Below the pieces are notes generated by a model. That model ran no database searches, was not told the DNA's origin, and saw only the letters and a program-made list of their open reading frames with translations. A stretch of DNA of 64,000 nucleotides from Lautropia dentalis (lineage in GTDB: Bacteria; Pseudomonadota; Gammaproteobacteria; Burkholderiales; Burkholderiaceae_E). Shown in pieces: positions 53,511 to 61,513 of this stretch (positions are counted from its first letter, which is position 1; every line of letters begins with the position of its first letter). The DNA lies in the NCBI RefSeq assembly GCF_003892345.1, contig NZ_RRUE01000001.1, positions 1 to 64,000 on the forward strand, written 5' to 3'. A program made the translations under genes and the position numbers.

Positions 53511-53771
53511 GGGGCGGGCGGCAGGTTCGACGCGGTGGGCGTGGCCAGTATGGGGCTGGCCGCTGGTGGCATGTTCCGTGGCGAAAAATCGGGCGGAAAC
53601 GGAAAGCAGGGAATGGTTCATCGGACAGTCTCGTTTCAGGGGTGAGGCAGGCCGGCGTCAGGGAAAACGTGGCTGCGCCGGCCCGGTCGTTCTTCCGGAA
53701 GGGTGAAAGGCCGGGATGCGGAGCAGTGCCCGCCATGGTCTTTCGTCAGCGGATTCGTCTGGCTCAGGGGG

Positions 53772-54488
53772 TCACCTGAAGATGTTTGCCGCCAGTCCCG
53801 ACATCTCGTCCAGCTCGTCGGCACGGCGGCGGGCGGCATCGCCGGCGGGGTCTGCCTCCGTGAGGGGAACCGGGGGAGGGGCGGACAGCAGCCGTCGCAA
53901 TCCCGCCAGGTCGCCGCGCTCGCTGCCCTGGGTGCCCCGCAGCGCGCCGCGCAGGTCGTCGTGGCCGTACAGCGAGATCATCACCGGCAGGCCGTCGCGG
54001 TCGTGAAAGACCAGGGCGGGCACGTCGCTGCCCCGGCCGGAGAAGTGGGAGACCTCGACCACGTCGTAGTCGATGCCGGCATCCAGCAGCTGGATTTCCA
54101 GCTCCTTGGCCTCGTCGGTGAAGCACTGGATGTGCAGCACGGCGTGTTCGGCCACCACCCCCTTCCAGGCGGCTCCGGCCAGATAGGGGTGATGGTCGGC
54201 CAGCCGTTCCAGCCAGACCAGCCCCGCCTCGCGGTACTGCTGCACCCGTGCGGCGTGTCCCGGGTCGAACAGGTCCAGATGCTCGCGCAGCGCCCGGTCG
54301 ATTTCTTCGTTGGTGGGCACCAGCCCCGACGGGGGCGTGGTGTTGCCAAAGGCCCGGCGCAGCGCCTTCTGTTTGGCGCTCTGGTAATCCAGCGCGCTGT
54401 CGGCAATCAGCCGGGCGGCCTGGTCGGCCACCTCGGCGCGCAGATCGTCGTGGGCATCCCCGGGCAGGGGGGCGAGGGGGGCAGTCAT
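53772..54488 (-). CDS. conserved hypothetical protein (nucleotidyltransferase-like position)
   Basis: A 238-residue protein starting MTAPLAPLPGDAHDDLRAEV. The N-terminal half is helical (ADQAARLIADSALDYQSAKQ, EEIDRALREHLDLFDP), and the C-terminal half has alternating strands (IQLLDAGIDYDVVEVSHFSG, VPALVFHDRDGLPVMISLYG). I do not recognise a domain with confidence. It is cytoplasmic with no signal peptide. Homologues appear beside mpl in Burkholderiales, from memory. ATG 54488 was chosen because the extension to 54635 overlaps the intergenic promoter region. Confidence 0.75.
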   Translation of the reverse strand: MTAPLAPLPGDAHDDLRAEVADQAARLIADSALDYQSAKQKALRRAFGNTTPPSGLVPTNEEIDRALREHLDLFDPGHAARVQQYREAGLVWLERLADHHPYLAGAAWKGVVAEHAVLHIQCFTDEAKELEIQLLDAGIDYDVVEVSHFSGRGSDVPALVFHDRDGLPVMISLYGHDDLRGALRGTQGSERGDLAGLRRLLSAPPPVPLTEADPAGDAARRRADELDEMSGLAANIFR

Positions 54489-54818
54489 TGCTGAACAGGA
54501 CAGGCCTGCTGAAACAGGGTCGTGAAAGGCCGGGCTGGCGGACGGGGCGGGAACGGCAGACAGGACCGGATTGTGGGCGATGTACACCCAGTCCCGTGTG
54601 CCGGCAGCTCCTTCAACGTGCACATCCCGCAACAAGTTTACCGGGGATTTCGGGCGTGTGGTCTACCTGGCCGGCGGTACTTCTGTTCACTGGGGTGCAG
54701 CTTTGTTTTTTGCAGCGGGTGGCCTGTCTGGAGCGGATCGCTGTCGTGCGCCGCACAACCCGCCTGCCGCCCGGCGGCCCGCAACGGCGGCCGGGCGGCA
54801 CAACCTGCGCAGGGGCGA

Positions 54819-54839
54819 ACAGGCTCATGACACGCTCTA
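54819..54839 (+). repeat. dispersed repeat fragment
   Basis: CTCATGACACGCTCT, the 3' half of the repeat, in the 517-bp gap before mpl. Nothing else in that gap is clear. Confidence 0.4.
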
Positions 54840-55005
54840 GAATGGCTGCATGCACCCGTGCGTGTCATGGGCCGGTCCATCCCCGCGAATAACGCCTCCG
54901 GGTGCGCCCGTATGGGGCATGAACGGCCTGGTCGGCCCCATGGCCCGGTTCGCTCACACTACCTGTGGCGATGACCCGCCGCACACCAACACAGCAGGGC
55001 AGTAC

Positions 55006-56523
55006 ATGCACATCCATATTCTCGGAATCTGCGGCACCTTCATGGGGGGCGTGGCCGCCATCGCCCGCGAGGCCGGTTTTCGCGTCACCGGCTGCGATGC
55101 CAACGTCTACCCCCCCATGAGCGACCAGCTGCGCGCGCTGGGCATCGATCTCATCGAGGGCTGGGATCCGGAGCAGCTGTCGCTCAGGCCCGATGTCTTC
55201 GTCATCGGCAACGTGGTCCGGCGCGGCAATCCGCTGATGGAGGCCATTCTCAACCAGGGGCTGCCCTATGTGTCGGGGCCGCAGTGGCTGGCCGAGCAGG
55301 TGCTGGCCGGGCGCTGGGTGCTGGGCGTGGCCGGCACGCACGGCAAGACCACCACGGCCTCACTGCTGGCATGGATTCTGGAAGCGGCCGGGCGAGAGCC
55401 GGGCTTTCTGATCGGCGGGGTGCCGGGCAACTTTCCGGTATCGGCGCGGCTGGGGCGCAAGCCGTACTTCGTCATCGAGGCCGACGAGTACGACACCGCC
55501 TTCTTCGACAAGCGCTCCAAGTTCGTGCACTACCGCCCGCGCACGGCCATCCTGAACAACCTCGAATACGATCACGCAGACATCTTCCCCGATCTGGCGG
55601 CCATCGAGACCCAGTTCCACCATCTGGTGCGTACCGTGCCCGGCGAGGGGCGCATCATCTGGCCGGACGATTCGGATGCCCTGCAGCGCGTCATCGACCG
55701 CGGCTGCTGGAGCGGGCAGGAAACGCTGGGCGTCCGCGGCTGGCATGCGGCGGATGTGCGGGAAGAGGCCGATGCCACCGTTTTCACGCTGATGCGCGGC
55801 GATGAAAATCTTGGCCCGGTGCGCCTGCCGCTGGCCGGTGCCCACAACCGGGCCAATGCGCTTGCGGCCATTGCGGCGGCCGACCACATCGGCATCACGC
55901 CGGCCGAATCCATCGCGGCGCTGGCCCGCTTTCAGGGCGTGCGCCGCCGGCTGGAGGTGCGTGGCACGGTCAACGGCGTGACCGTCATCGACGATTTTGC
56001 CCACCATCCCACCGCCATCGCCACCACCATCGCCGGGTTGCGGGCACGCATGCAGGCGTCGGCATCCGCTGCGGGCCAGCACGGCCCGGTGGGCGCGGCC
56101 GGTACCGTGGTGGGGGCAGGCGGTACGGGTGCCATGGCGGGTGTCGGCGGTACGGGCGCCGCAGCGGGGGCTCATGCCGGGCGTACGCTGCCGGTGACCA
56201 ACCAGAAGGACGCCCCGGCCGGCCGCCTGCTGGCCGTGCTGGAGCCCCGCTCCAACACCATGCGTACCGGCACCATGAAGGACCTGCTGCCCGGCAGCCT
56301 GCAGGATGCCGATCGGGTCTTCTGTTACGCCGGCGGCGTGGACTGGGATGCCGAATCGGTGCTGGCGCCCCTGGGTGACCGGGCAAGGGTGTTCCGGACC
56401 ATGCCCGAACTGGAAGCGGCCATTCTGGCGGCAGCCCGCCCGGGTGACCAGATTCTGGTGATGAGCAACGGCGGCTTCGGCGGCATCCACAGTCGGCTGC
56501 TGGCGGGGTTGCAGGGGCGATGA
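55006..56523 (+). CDS. mpl: UDP-N-acetylmuramate:L-alanyl-gamma-D-glutamyl-meso-DAP ligase
   Basis: A 505-residue Mur-ligase-family enzyme that reattaches recovered tripeptide to UDP-MurNAc in peptidoglycan recycling. It starts MHIHILGICGTFMGGVAAIA. The ATP-binding P-loop is VAGTHGKTTTASLLAW, followed by IEADEYDTAFFDKRSKFVHY, typical of Mpl, and the DFAHHPTAI motif. A Gly/Ala/Val-rich insert of about 45 residues (about 350-395) separates the HHPTA and LEPRSNTM segments, where Mpl normally has a short loop. ATG 55006 matches the conserved N-terminus; the open frame reaches 54850. Confidence 0.93.
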   Translation: MHIHILGICGTFMGGVAAIAREAGFRVTGCDANVYPPMSDQLRALGIDLIEGWDPEQLSLRPDVFVIGNVVRRGNPLMEAILNQGLPYVSGPQWLAEQVLAGRWVLGVAGTHGKTTTASLLAWILEAAGREPGFLIGGVPGNFPVSARLGRKPYFVIEADEYDTAFFDKRSKFVHYRPRTAILNNLEYDHADIFPDLAAIETQFHHLVRTVPGEGRIIWPDDSDALQRVIDRGCWSGQETLGVRGWHAADVREEADATVFTLMRGDENLGPVRLPLAGAHNRANALAAIAAADHIGITPAESIAALARFQGVRRRLEVRGTVNGVTVIDDFAHHPTAIATTIAGLRARMQASASAAGQHGPVGAAGTVVGAGGTGAMAGVGGTGAAAGAHAGRTLPVTNQKDAPAGRLLAVLEPRSNTMRTGTMKDLLPGSLQDADRVFCYAGGVDWDAESVLAPLGDRARVFRTMPELEAAILAAARPGDQILVMSNGGFGGIHSRLLAGLQGR

Positions 56524-56791
56524 TGCTGGATACACGCTGATTCGTCCTCTGTGGCTTCCTGTCTGCCCCGCCAGACAGCCCCGTAACCCATCCGCAGTGC
56601 GGCGCCGTTCGTCGGCGTTGCGACCACGGGACGCACGGGCACGGCGATCATCACTTTCCGGCCCTCACCGGGAAAGGGAGAGCCGCCTGCCGTTGCCTGC
56701 CAGACCCGTGGGGTCGGGCGCCGCTCCGGCCCTGCAGAAAGCGCCCGAAAGGGGGGCTGCAGGCCGTTCGGTTCCCGCTTGGGGCGGCCCG

Positions 56792-56797
56792 TATAAT
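56792..56797 (+). promoter_or_regulatory. -10 element upstream of RNB ribonuclease gene
   Basis: A perfect TATAAT 135 bp before the ribonuclease start. The -35 is weak (TTCGGT at 56767-56772 with a 19-bp gap). The leader then contains a dispersed repeat copy. Confidence 0.45.
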
Positions 56798-56817
56798 GGT
56801 TCGTCTGTCCGGAGCGC

Positions 56818-56844
56818 AGGGACGAACGAGTCCGTCACGCGCTC
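56818..56844 (+). repeat. dispersed repeat copy (diverged)
   Basis: AGGGACGAACGAGTCCGTCA then CGCGCTC, in the leader of the RNB ribonuclease gene. The GGAC...GTCC inner palindrome is intact. Confidence 0.5.
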
Positions 56845-56931
56845 TGCCATGCAACGGCGCAGCAGCACCCCGCGCCCGTCGCAGATTCCTCTGCGGCGGC
56901 CAGGCGCGGACCGCCCCCAACATTCCCGTCA

Positions 56932-58917
56932 ATGAGTCAACACCATCTGCTATTCGAGGAGGCCGGTCAGTTCAAGACGGGCACCATTCTGCAAGACGCC
57001 GGCGCCAGCCTGCAGGTGGAGCTGCCCACCGGCAAGCGCGTCAAGGTCAAGCAGGGCAATGTGATGCTGCGCTTCGATGCGCCCGGCCCGGCCGAGATGC
57101 TGGCCGAGGCCCTGCAGGAAGCCGAGAACATCGACATCGATTTTCTGTGGGAAGTGGCCCCGCAGGAAGAATTCGACTACCAGCTGCTGGTGGACGAGTA
57201 TTACGGTGAAAAACCCTCCGTCGTGCAGCAGACCGCCATGCTGATGCGCCTGCATGGCATGCCGGTGTATTTCTACCGCAAGGGCCGTGGCCGTTATCGC
57301 CCCGCGCAGCCTGACACGCTGAAGGCCGCGCTTGCCGCCATCGAGCGCAAGCGCCTGCAGGAAGAGGAAATCCGCCAGCTGGCCGCCGATCTCGAGGCCG
57401 GCCGGCTGCCGCCCGTCATTGCCGGACACGTGCCCGACCTGCTCGTGGGGGCCGACAAACAGTCGGTGGCCTGGCGCGCGCTCGATCTGGCCTGCCAGCA
57501 GACCGGCCTGTCGCCCGAGCGCCTGCTGCTGAAGGTGGGGGCGCTGCCTGGTGCGCGGGCCGTGCACGAACAGCGCTTTTTGCGTTCGCATTTTCCCGGC
57601 GGTACAGGGTTTCCGGCGGCGCTGGCCCAGTTCCAGCCGCCCGCACTGGACCATCTGCCCGAAAGCCCGGTCGAAGCCTTTTCCATCGACGATTCCAGCA
57701 CCACCGAAATCGACGACTGCCTGTCGGTGCAGTGGCTCGATGACGGCCTGGCTCGCATCGGCGTGCACATTGCCGCCCCGGCGCTGGGCATCCACCCGGC
57801 CGATGCCGTGGACCAGGTGGCGCGCGAGCGCATGACCACCGTCTACAGCCCCGGCGCCAAGATCACCATGCTGCCCGAAAGCGTGGTGCGCAGCTTTTCA
57901 CTGGACGAGGGCACGGTGCGGCCGGCGCTGTCGCTGTATCTGGACATCAACGTCGAGACGCTGCAGATCGCCAACGAGTTCAGCCAGGTGGACCGCATCC
58001 GCGTGGCGCGCAACATCCGCCACGACGAGCTGGAGCCCTTCGACACCGAAGCCCAGCTCGAGGCCCGTCCGGCGCCCGGCGAGCCCGATCCGCTGGCAGG
58101 GCTGCCCTTTGCCGATGCCTTCCGCCTGCTCTGGCGCTTCACGCTGGTGCTGTCGGCCGAGCGCGACCGGGTGCGTGGCCGGCCCGAGCAGCGCTCGCGC
58201 ACCGACTTCACCTTCCGCATCGACGGCGAGCACGTCGACATCATTCCGCGCCGCCGCGACGCGCCCTTCGACCGTATCGTGGCCGAGATGGCCATTCTGG
58301 CCAACTCGCGCTGGGGCCGGCTGCTGGCCGACCATGCCGTCTCGGGCCTGTACCGCTCGCAGAATTTCGGCCGCGTGAAGATGTCCACCCACCCCGCCAT
58401 CCACCAGGGGCTGGGCGTACCGCAGTATGCATGGAGCACCTCGCCGCTGCGCCGCTACGTGGACCTCATCAACCAGATGCAGCTGGTGGCGGTGCTGGAG
58501 GCGGAAGTGCCGCCTTTCACCATGAATGACACATCCCTCTATGCCATCGTGTCTGCTTTCGAGGCACGCTATGGCACGGTGGGCGAATATCAGCAGACAA
58601 TGGAGCGTTACTGGTGCCTGCGCTGGGTGGCGCAGCAGCCCGAAAAACGTTTCCAGGCCGTGGCCATCCGTGACGAGACCGTCCGCCTGGCCGACGCCCC
58701 GCTGTATTTTCAGGTTACGGGCCTGCCGCCGATGAGTGCCGGCCAGCCCCTGCTGGTAGACCTGCTGGAATGGGACGAACTGGACCTCACCGTCCAGGCG
58801 CGTGCCGTCCGGCTGCTGGCCGATCCGCACGACTCCGACCCCGTCGGGGCCGAGGCGGCTCCCGGTCCGGACGCCGGTTCCCCGCAGCCTGCCGTGGATT
58901 CGATCGATACGGAGTGA
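56932..58917 (+). CDS. RNase II/R-family exoribonuclease (RNB domain)
   Basis: A 661-residue 3'-5' exoribonuclease. The N-terminal region (FKTGTILQDAGASLQVELPTGKR) is cold-shock-like, and the RNB catalytic domain begins near 245 with FSIDDSSTTEIDDCLSVQWL, which holds the metal-binding aspartates. Later marks are SPLRRYVDLINQMQL and the C-terminal S1-like part. It is shorter than classical RNase R (about 800), matching the Burkholderiales RNB protein placed before tonB and aroE. ATG 56932 is used. Confidence 0.9.
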   Translation: MSQHHLLFEEAGQFKTGTILQDAGASLQVELPTGKRVKVKQGNVMLRFDAPGPAEMLAEALQEAENIDIDFLWEVAPQEEFDYQLLVDEYYGEKPSVVQQTAMLMRLHGMPVYFYRKGRGRYRPAQPDTLKAALAAIERKRLQEEEIRQLAADLEAGRLPPVIAGHVPDLLVGADKQSVAWRALDLACQQTGLSPERLLLKVGALPGARAVHEQRFLRSHFPGGTGFPAALAQFQPPALDHLPESPVEAFSIDDSSTTEIDDCLSVQWLDDGLARIGVHIAAPALGIHPADAVDQVARERMTTVYSPGAKITMLPESVVRSFSLDEGTVRPALSLYLDINVETLQIANEFSQVDRIRVARNIRHDELEPFDTEAQLEARPAPGEPDPLAGLPFADAFRLLWRFTLVLSAERDRVRGRPEQRSRTDFTFRIDGEHVDIIPRRRDAPFDRIVAEMAILANSRWGRLLADHAVSGLYRSQNFGRVKMSTHPAIHQGLGVPQYAWSTSPLRRYVDLINQMQLVAVLEAEVPPFTMNDTSLYAIVSAFEARYGTVGEYQQTMERYWCLRWVAQQPEKRFQAVAIRDETVRLADAPLYFQVTGLPPMSAGQPLLVDLLEWDELDLTVQARAVRLLADPHDSDPVGAEAAPGPDAGSPQPAVDSIDTE

Positions 58918-58926
58918 TTTGCCCAA

Positions 58927-59808
58927 ATGGCCGCTGCTGCTACGCCATGGTTTCGTGCCCTCAACCGGATGGACCCGCTCACCGTCGGCATCGTTGCATC
59001 GCTGATCGTGCACGGTGCCATGCTGGCGGTCCGCTTCACCGCGGCCGACCCGAACCGCTTCCTGCCTGCCGAATCGCAGCTGGAAGTGGTGCTGCTCAAC
59101 GCCTCCACCCAGGCCAAGCCGGTGAAAGCCGAGGTGCTGGCCCAGGTCAACAGCGAGGCCGGCGGCGACCACGACAAGGGTCGTGCCCGGTCGCCGCTGC
59201 CCGCCTCGGCGCAGAACCGCGACGGCGACACCCTGCAGGCGCAGCAGGCGCGCATCCAGCAGCTGGAGGCCGAGCAGCAGCGACTGCTGGCGCTGAACAA
59301 CGACAACGAGTCCACGCCGCAGAGCAGGCCACAGCCCGACGCCAAAACGGCCGACCGCAGCGAGCAGGAAGCGCTGAAGCAGCAGATCGCCCGCATGCAG
59401 GCGCAGATCGACCGCCAGCTGGAAGACTACGCCAAGCGCCCCAAGCGCCTCACCTACGGCGTGAACGCCACCGGCGTCAACTATGCCCGCTACGTGAATG
59501 CCTGGGCTGACCGCATCGAAAAAATCGGCACCGAGCGCTTCCCCGAAGAGGCGCGCGGCAAGATGTACGATGCACTCACCGTCACCGTCGAGCTGGACAA
59601 ATATGGCAATGTGGTGGACGTGCTGATCAACAAGAAATCCCGCTTCGACGTGCTCAACCGCAAGGTGAAGGAAATCGTGCTGGCCGGCGCCCCGTACGAC
59701 GCATTCACCGCCGACATGCGCAAGGACGGCGATATCCTGCAGATCGTCCGCACCTGGACCTTCACCAACGGCAGCCTGCAGACCGCGTCGGCCAAACAGA
59801 GCAAGTGA
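58927..59808 (+). CDS. TonB-like energy-transducing protein
   Basis: A 293-residue protein with one N-terminal membrane helix (TVGIVASLIVHGAMLAVRF), a charged coiled-coil region (QAQQARIQQLEAEQQRLLAL, and EALKQQIARMQAQIDRQLED) and a C-terminal TonB domain (MYDALTVTVELDKYGNVVDVLINKKSRFDVLNRKV). It should couple the proton motive force to outer-membrane receptors or act in envelope integrity. No exbB/exbD lie nearby. It begins 9 bp after the ribonuclease stop, so they form an operon. Confidence 0.88.
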   Translation: MAAAATPWFRALNRMDPLTVGIVASLIVHGAMLAVRFTAADPNRFLPAESQLEVVLLNASTQAKPVKAEVLAQVNSEAGGDHDKGRARSPLPASAQNRDGDTLQAQQARIQQLEAEQQRLLALNNDNESTPQSRPQPDAKTADRSEQEALKQQIARMQAQIDRQLEDYAKRPKRLTYGVNATGVNYARYVNAWADRIEKIGTERFPEEARGKMYDALTVTVELDKYGNVVDVLINKKSRFDVLNRKVKEIVLAGAPYDAFTADMRKDGDILQIVRTWTFTNGSLQTASAKQSK

Positions 59809-59850
59809 GTGGGGCCTGCACGGGCATCTCCGGTTTCTGGCCGGGGCCGG

Positions 59851-59880
59851 CACGAAAATGCGCGGGTCCATGACAGGTCG
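59851..59880 (+). repeat. dispersed repeat copy (diverged)
   Basis: CACGAAAATGCGCGGGTCCATGACAGGTC shape: the 5' ACGAA and the GTCCATGACA core part are kept. It is between the tonB-like stop and its terminator. Confidence 0.4.
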
Positions 59881-59934
59881 CAGGGGCAGCGTGTGCGCGG
59901 TGAGTTCGGGCAGATCCCTTCGGGCTCTGGCACA

Positions 59935-59969
59935 ATGAAAAACGGCGCCATGGTGGCGCCGTTTTTCAT
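59935..59969. terminator. strong bidirectional terminator after tonB-like gene
   Basis: ATGAAAAACGGCGCCA pairs perfectly with TGGCGCCGTTTTTCAT (16 bp) around TGG. The A and T runs suit both directions. Confidence 0.85.
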
Positions 59970-60019
59970 GCCGGTACCGCACATGCGGGGTGCCGGTTAC
60001 CGGCCATGAGGCTCCGTTC

Positions 60020-61141
60020 ATGACGCATTCTGCCCCCTTGACCGCCACGCCTGCAGTCCCCTCTGCTGCTGCGGTTGCTGCCAACGCCAATGCTGCCGCA
60101 GCCGCCACTGCCGACGCAGCCGCTGCCAGCCCTGGCACTGCCGCCCCCGACCGCTATCTCGTCGTCGGCAACCCCATCGCCCACAGCCGCTCGCCCGAAA
60201 TCCACGCCGCCTTTGCTGCCCAGACCGGGCAGCACATCCGCTACGAGCGCCGGCTGATCGACACCGAACCGGCGGATGCCTTTGAAGCAGCCATGCGCCA
60301 TTTCTTTCTGGAGGAGGGCGGCAAGGGGGCCAACGTCACGCTGCCCTTCAAGGAGGCTGCCTTCCGGCTGGCCGATGTGCGCAGCCCGCGGGCCGGGGTG
60401 GCGGGCGCCGCCAACACGCTGAGCTTCGTGGACGGGGAGATCGTCGCGGACAACACCGATGGTGCGGGGCTCGTCAACGACATCCAGCTGCGACTGGGCG
60501 TTTCGCTGGCGGGCCTGCGCGTGACCGTGCTGGGGGCCGGCGGCGCAGCCCGGGGCCTGATGCTGCCGCTGCTGCAGGCCGGCGTGTCCCGGCTGGTGGT
60601 GGCCAACCGTACGGTGGCCCGCGCGCAGCAGCTGGCCGATGATGTGAATGCCTGTCTGGCAGCCCAACCCCTGGCGGCAGCGGAGGCAACGGGGGCAACA
60701 GGGACAACGGATGCAACAGGAGCAATGGGTGCGGAGGCACCCGCAGAGAAGATGCCTGCCGGTACGGCAGCGTCAGCAGGTGTGGCGGGAAAGGAGGGCG
60801 TCGTTGCGCAGCAGGCGCCAGCCTGCCGCATCGAAGCCGTGGTGCTGGCGGATGCGCCCGTGGCCGACGTGCTGATCAACGCCACCTCCGCCGGCCTGCA
60901 TGGCGATGGCCCGGCCCTGAATCCCGCGCTGTTTGCCGGCTGCCGTCTGGCCTACGACTGCATCTACGCCAAAGACCCGACACCCTTTCTGCAGCAAGCC
61001 GCCGCTGCCGGCGTGCCGCAGCACAGCGATGGTCTGGGTATGCTGGTGGGGCAGGCCGCCGAGAGTTTTCGCATCTGGCGTGGCGTGATGCCCGATATGG
61101 CCCCGGTGCTGGCCATGCTGCAAGGGCACGCGCCGGGGTAA
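60020..61141 (+). CDS. aroE: shikimate dehydrogenase with two low-complexity expansions
   Basis: A 373-residue shikimate dehydrogenase (NADP-dependent reduction of 3-dehydroshikimate). VVGNPIAHSRSPEIHAAFA is the substrate-binding motif, GANVTLPFKEAAF carries the catalytic Lys, VTVLGAGGAARGL is the NADP loop, and HSDGLGMLVGQAAESF closes the family pattern. Normal AroE is about 275-285 residues. Here an Ala/Asn/Thr-rich head of about 45 residues and an insert of about 50 residues (Ala/Thr/Gly, about 218-268) are added. GAGG before ATG 60020 supports that start. Confidence 0.93.
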   Translation: MTHSAPLTATPAVPSAAAVAANANAAAAATADAAAASPGTAAPDRYLVVGNPIAHSRSPEIHAAFAAQTGQHIRYERRLIDTEPADAFEAAMRHFFLEEGGKGANVTLPFKEAAFRLADVRSPRAGVAGAANTLSFVDGEIVADNTDGAGLVNDIQLRLGVSLAGLRVTVLGAGGAARGLMLPLLQAGVSRLVVANRTVARAQQLADDVNACLAAQPLAAAEATGATGTTDATGAMGAEAPAEKMPAGTAASAGVAGKEGVVAQQAPACRIEAVVLADAPVADVLINATSAGLHGDGPALNPALFAGCRLAYDCIYAKDPTPFLQQAAAAGVPQHSDGLGMLVGQAAESFRIWRGVMPDMAPVLAMLQGHAPG

Positions 61142-61318
61142 AACTGCCTGGCAGACAGGGCGGGCATTCCATTTTTCAGATACACCCATGCAGCCGCGCG
61201 CCCAATGCGCTACCATCGCCCCGCGCGCAATACGCCATGTCCGTTTTCGCCTTGCCGGCCCTGCCGGCACCGGTGCACTTCCTGCGGCGCCTTCCCGCAG
61301 AAACCGGCCCGCCGGGCC

Positions 61319-61347
61319 GGAGCGTGTCATGGATTCTTCGCCTCCGC
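61319..61347 (-). repeat. dispersed repeat copy
   Basis: Minus-strand GGCGAAGAATCCATGACACG then CTC, in the 372-bp gap between aroE and mgtE. No other feature of that gap is clear. Confidence 0.55.
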
Positions 61348-61513
61348 GAAACCCCCTTTGAGCGGGCCGCCCCGGTAGCGCCGGGGGCCGCTCACCGGGC
61401 CGGTGCTGCCCGGGCCGCGTGCCTTTTGTCGCCCAGCATTCCCCTTCATCTGCCCCCATGCCGGCTGCCTGTCCGTGGCCAGCGGCGTGGGCCCGTCCGT
61501 GCGAGTGCGCACC

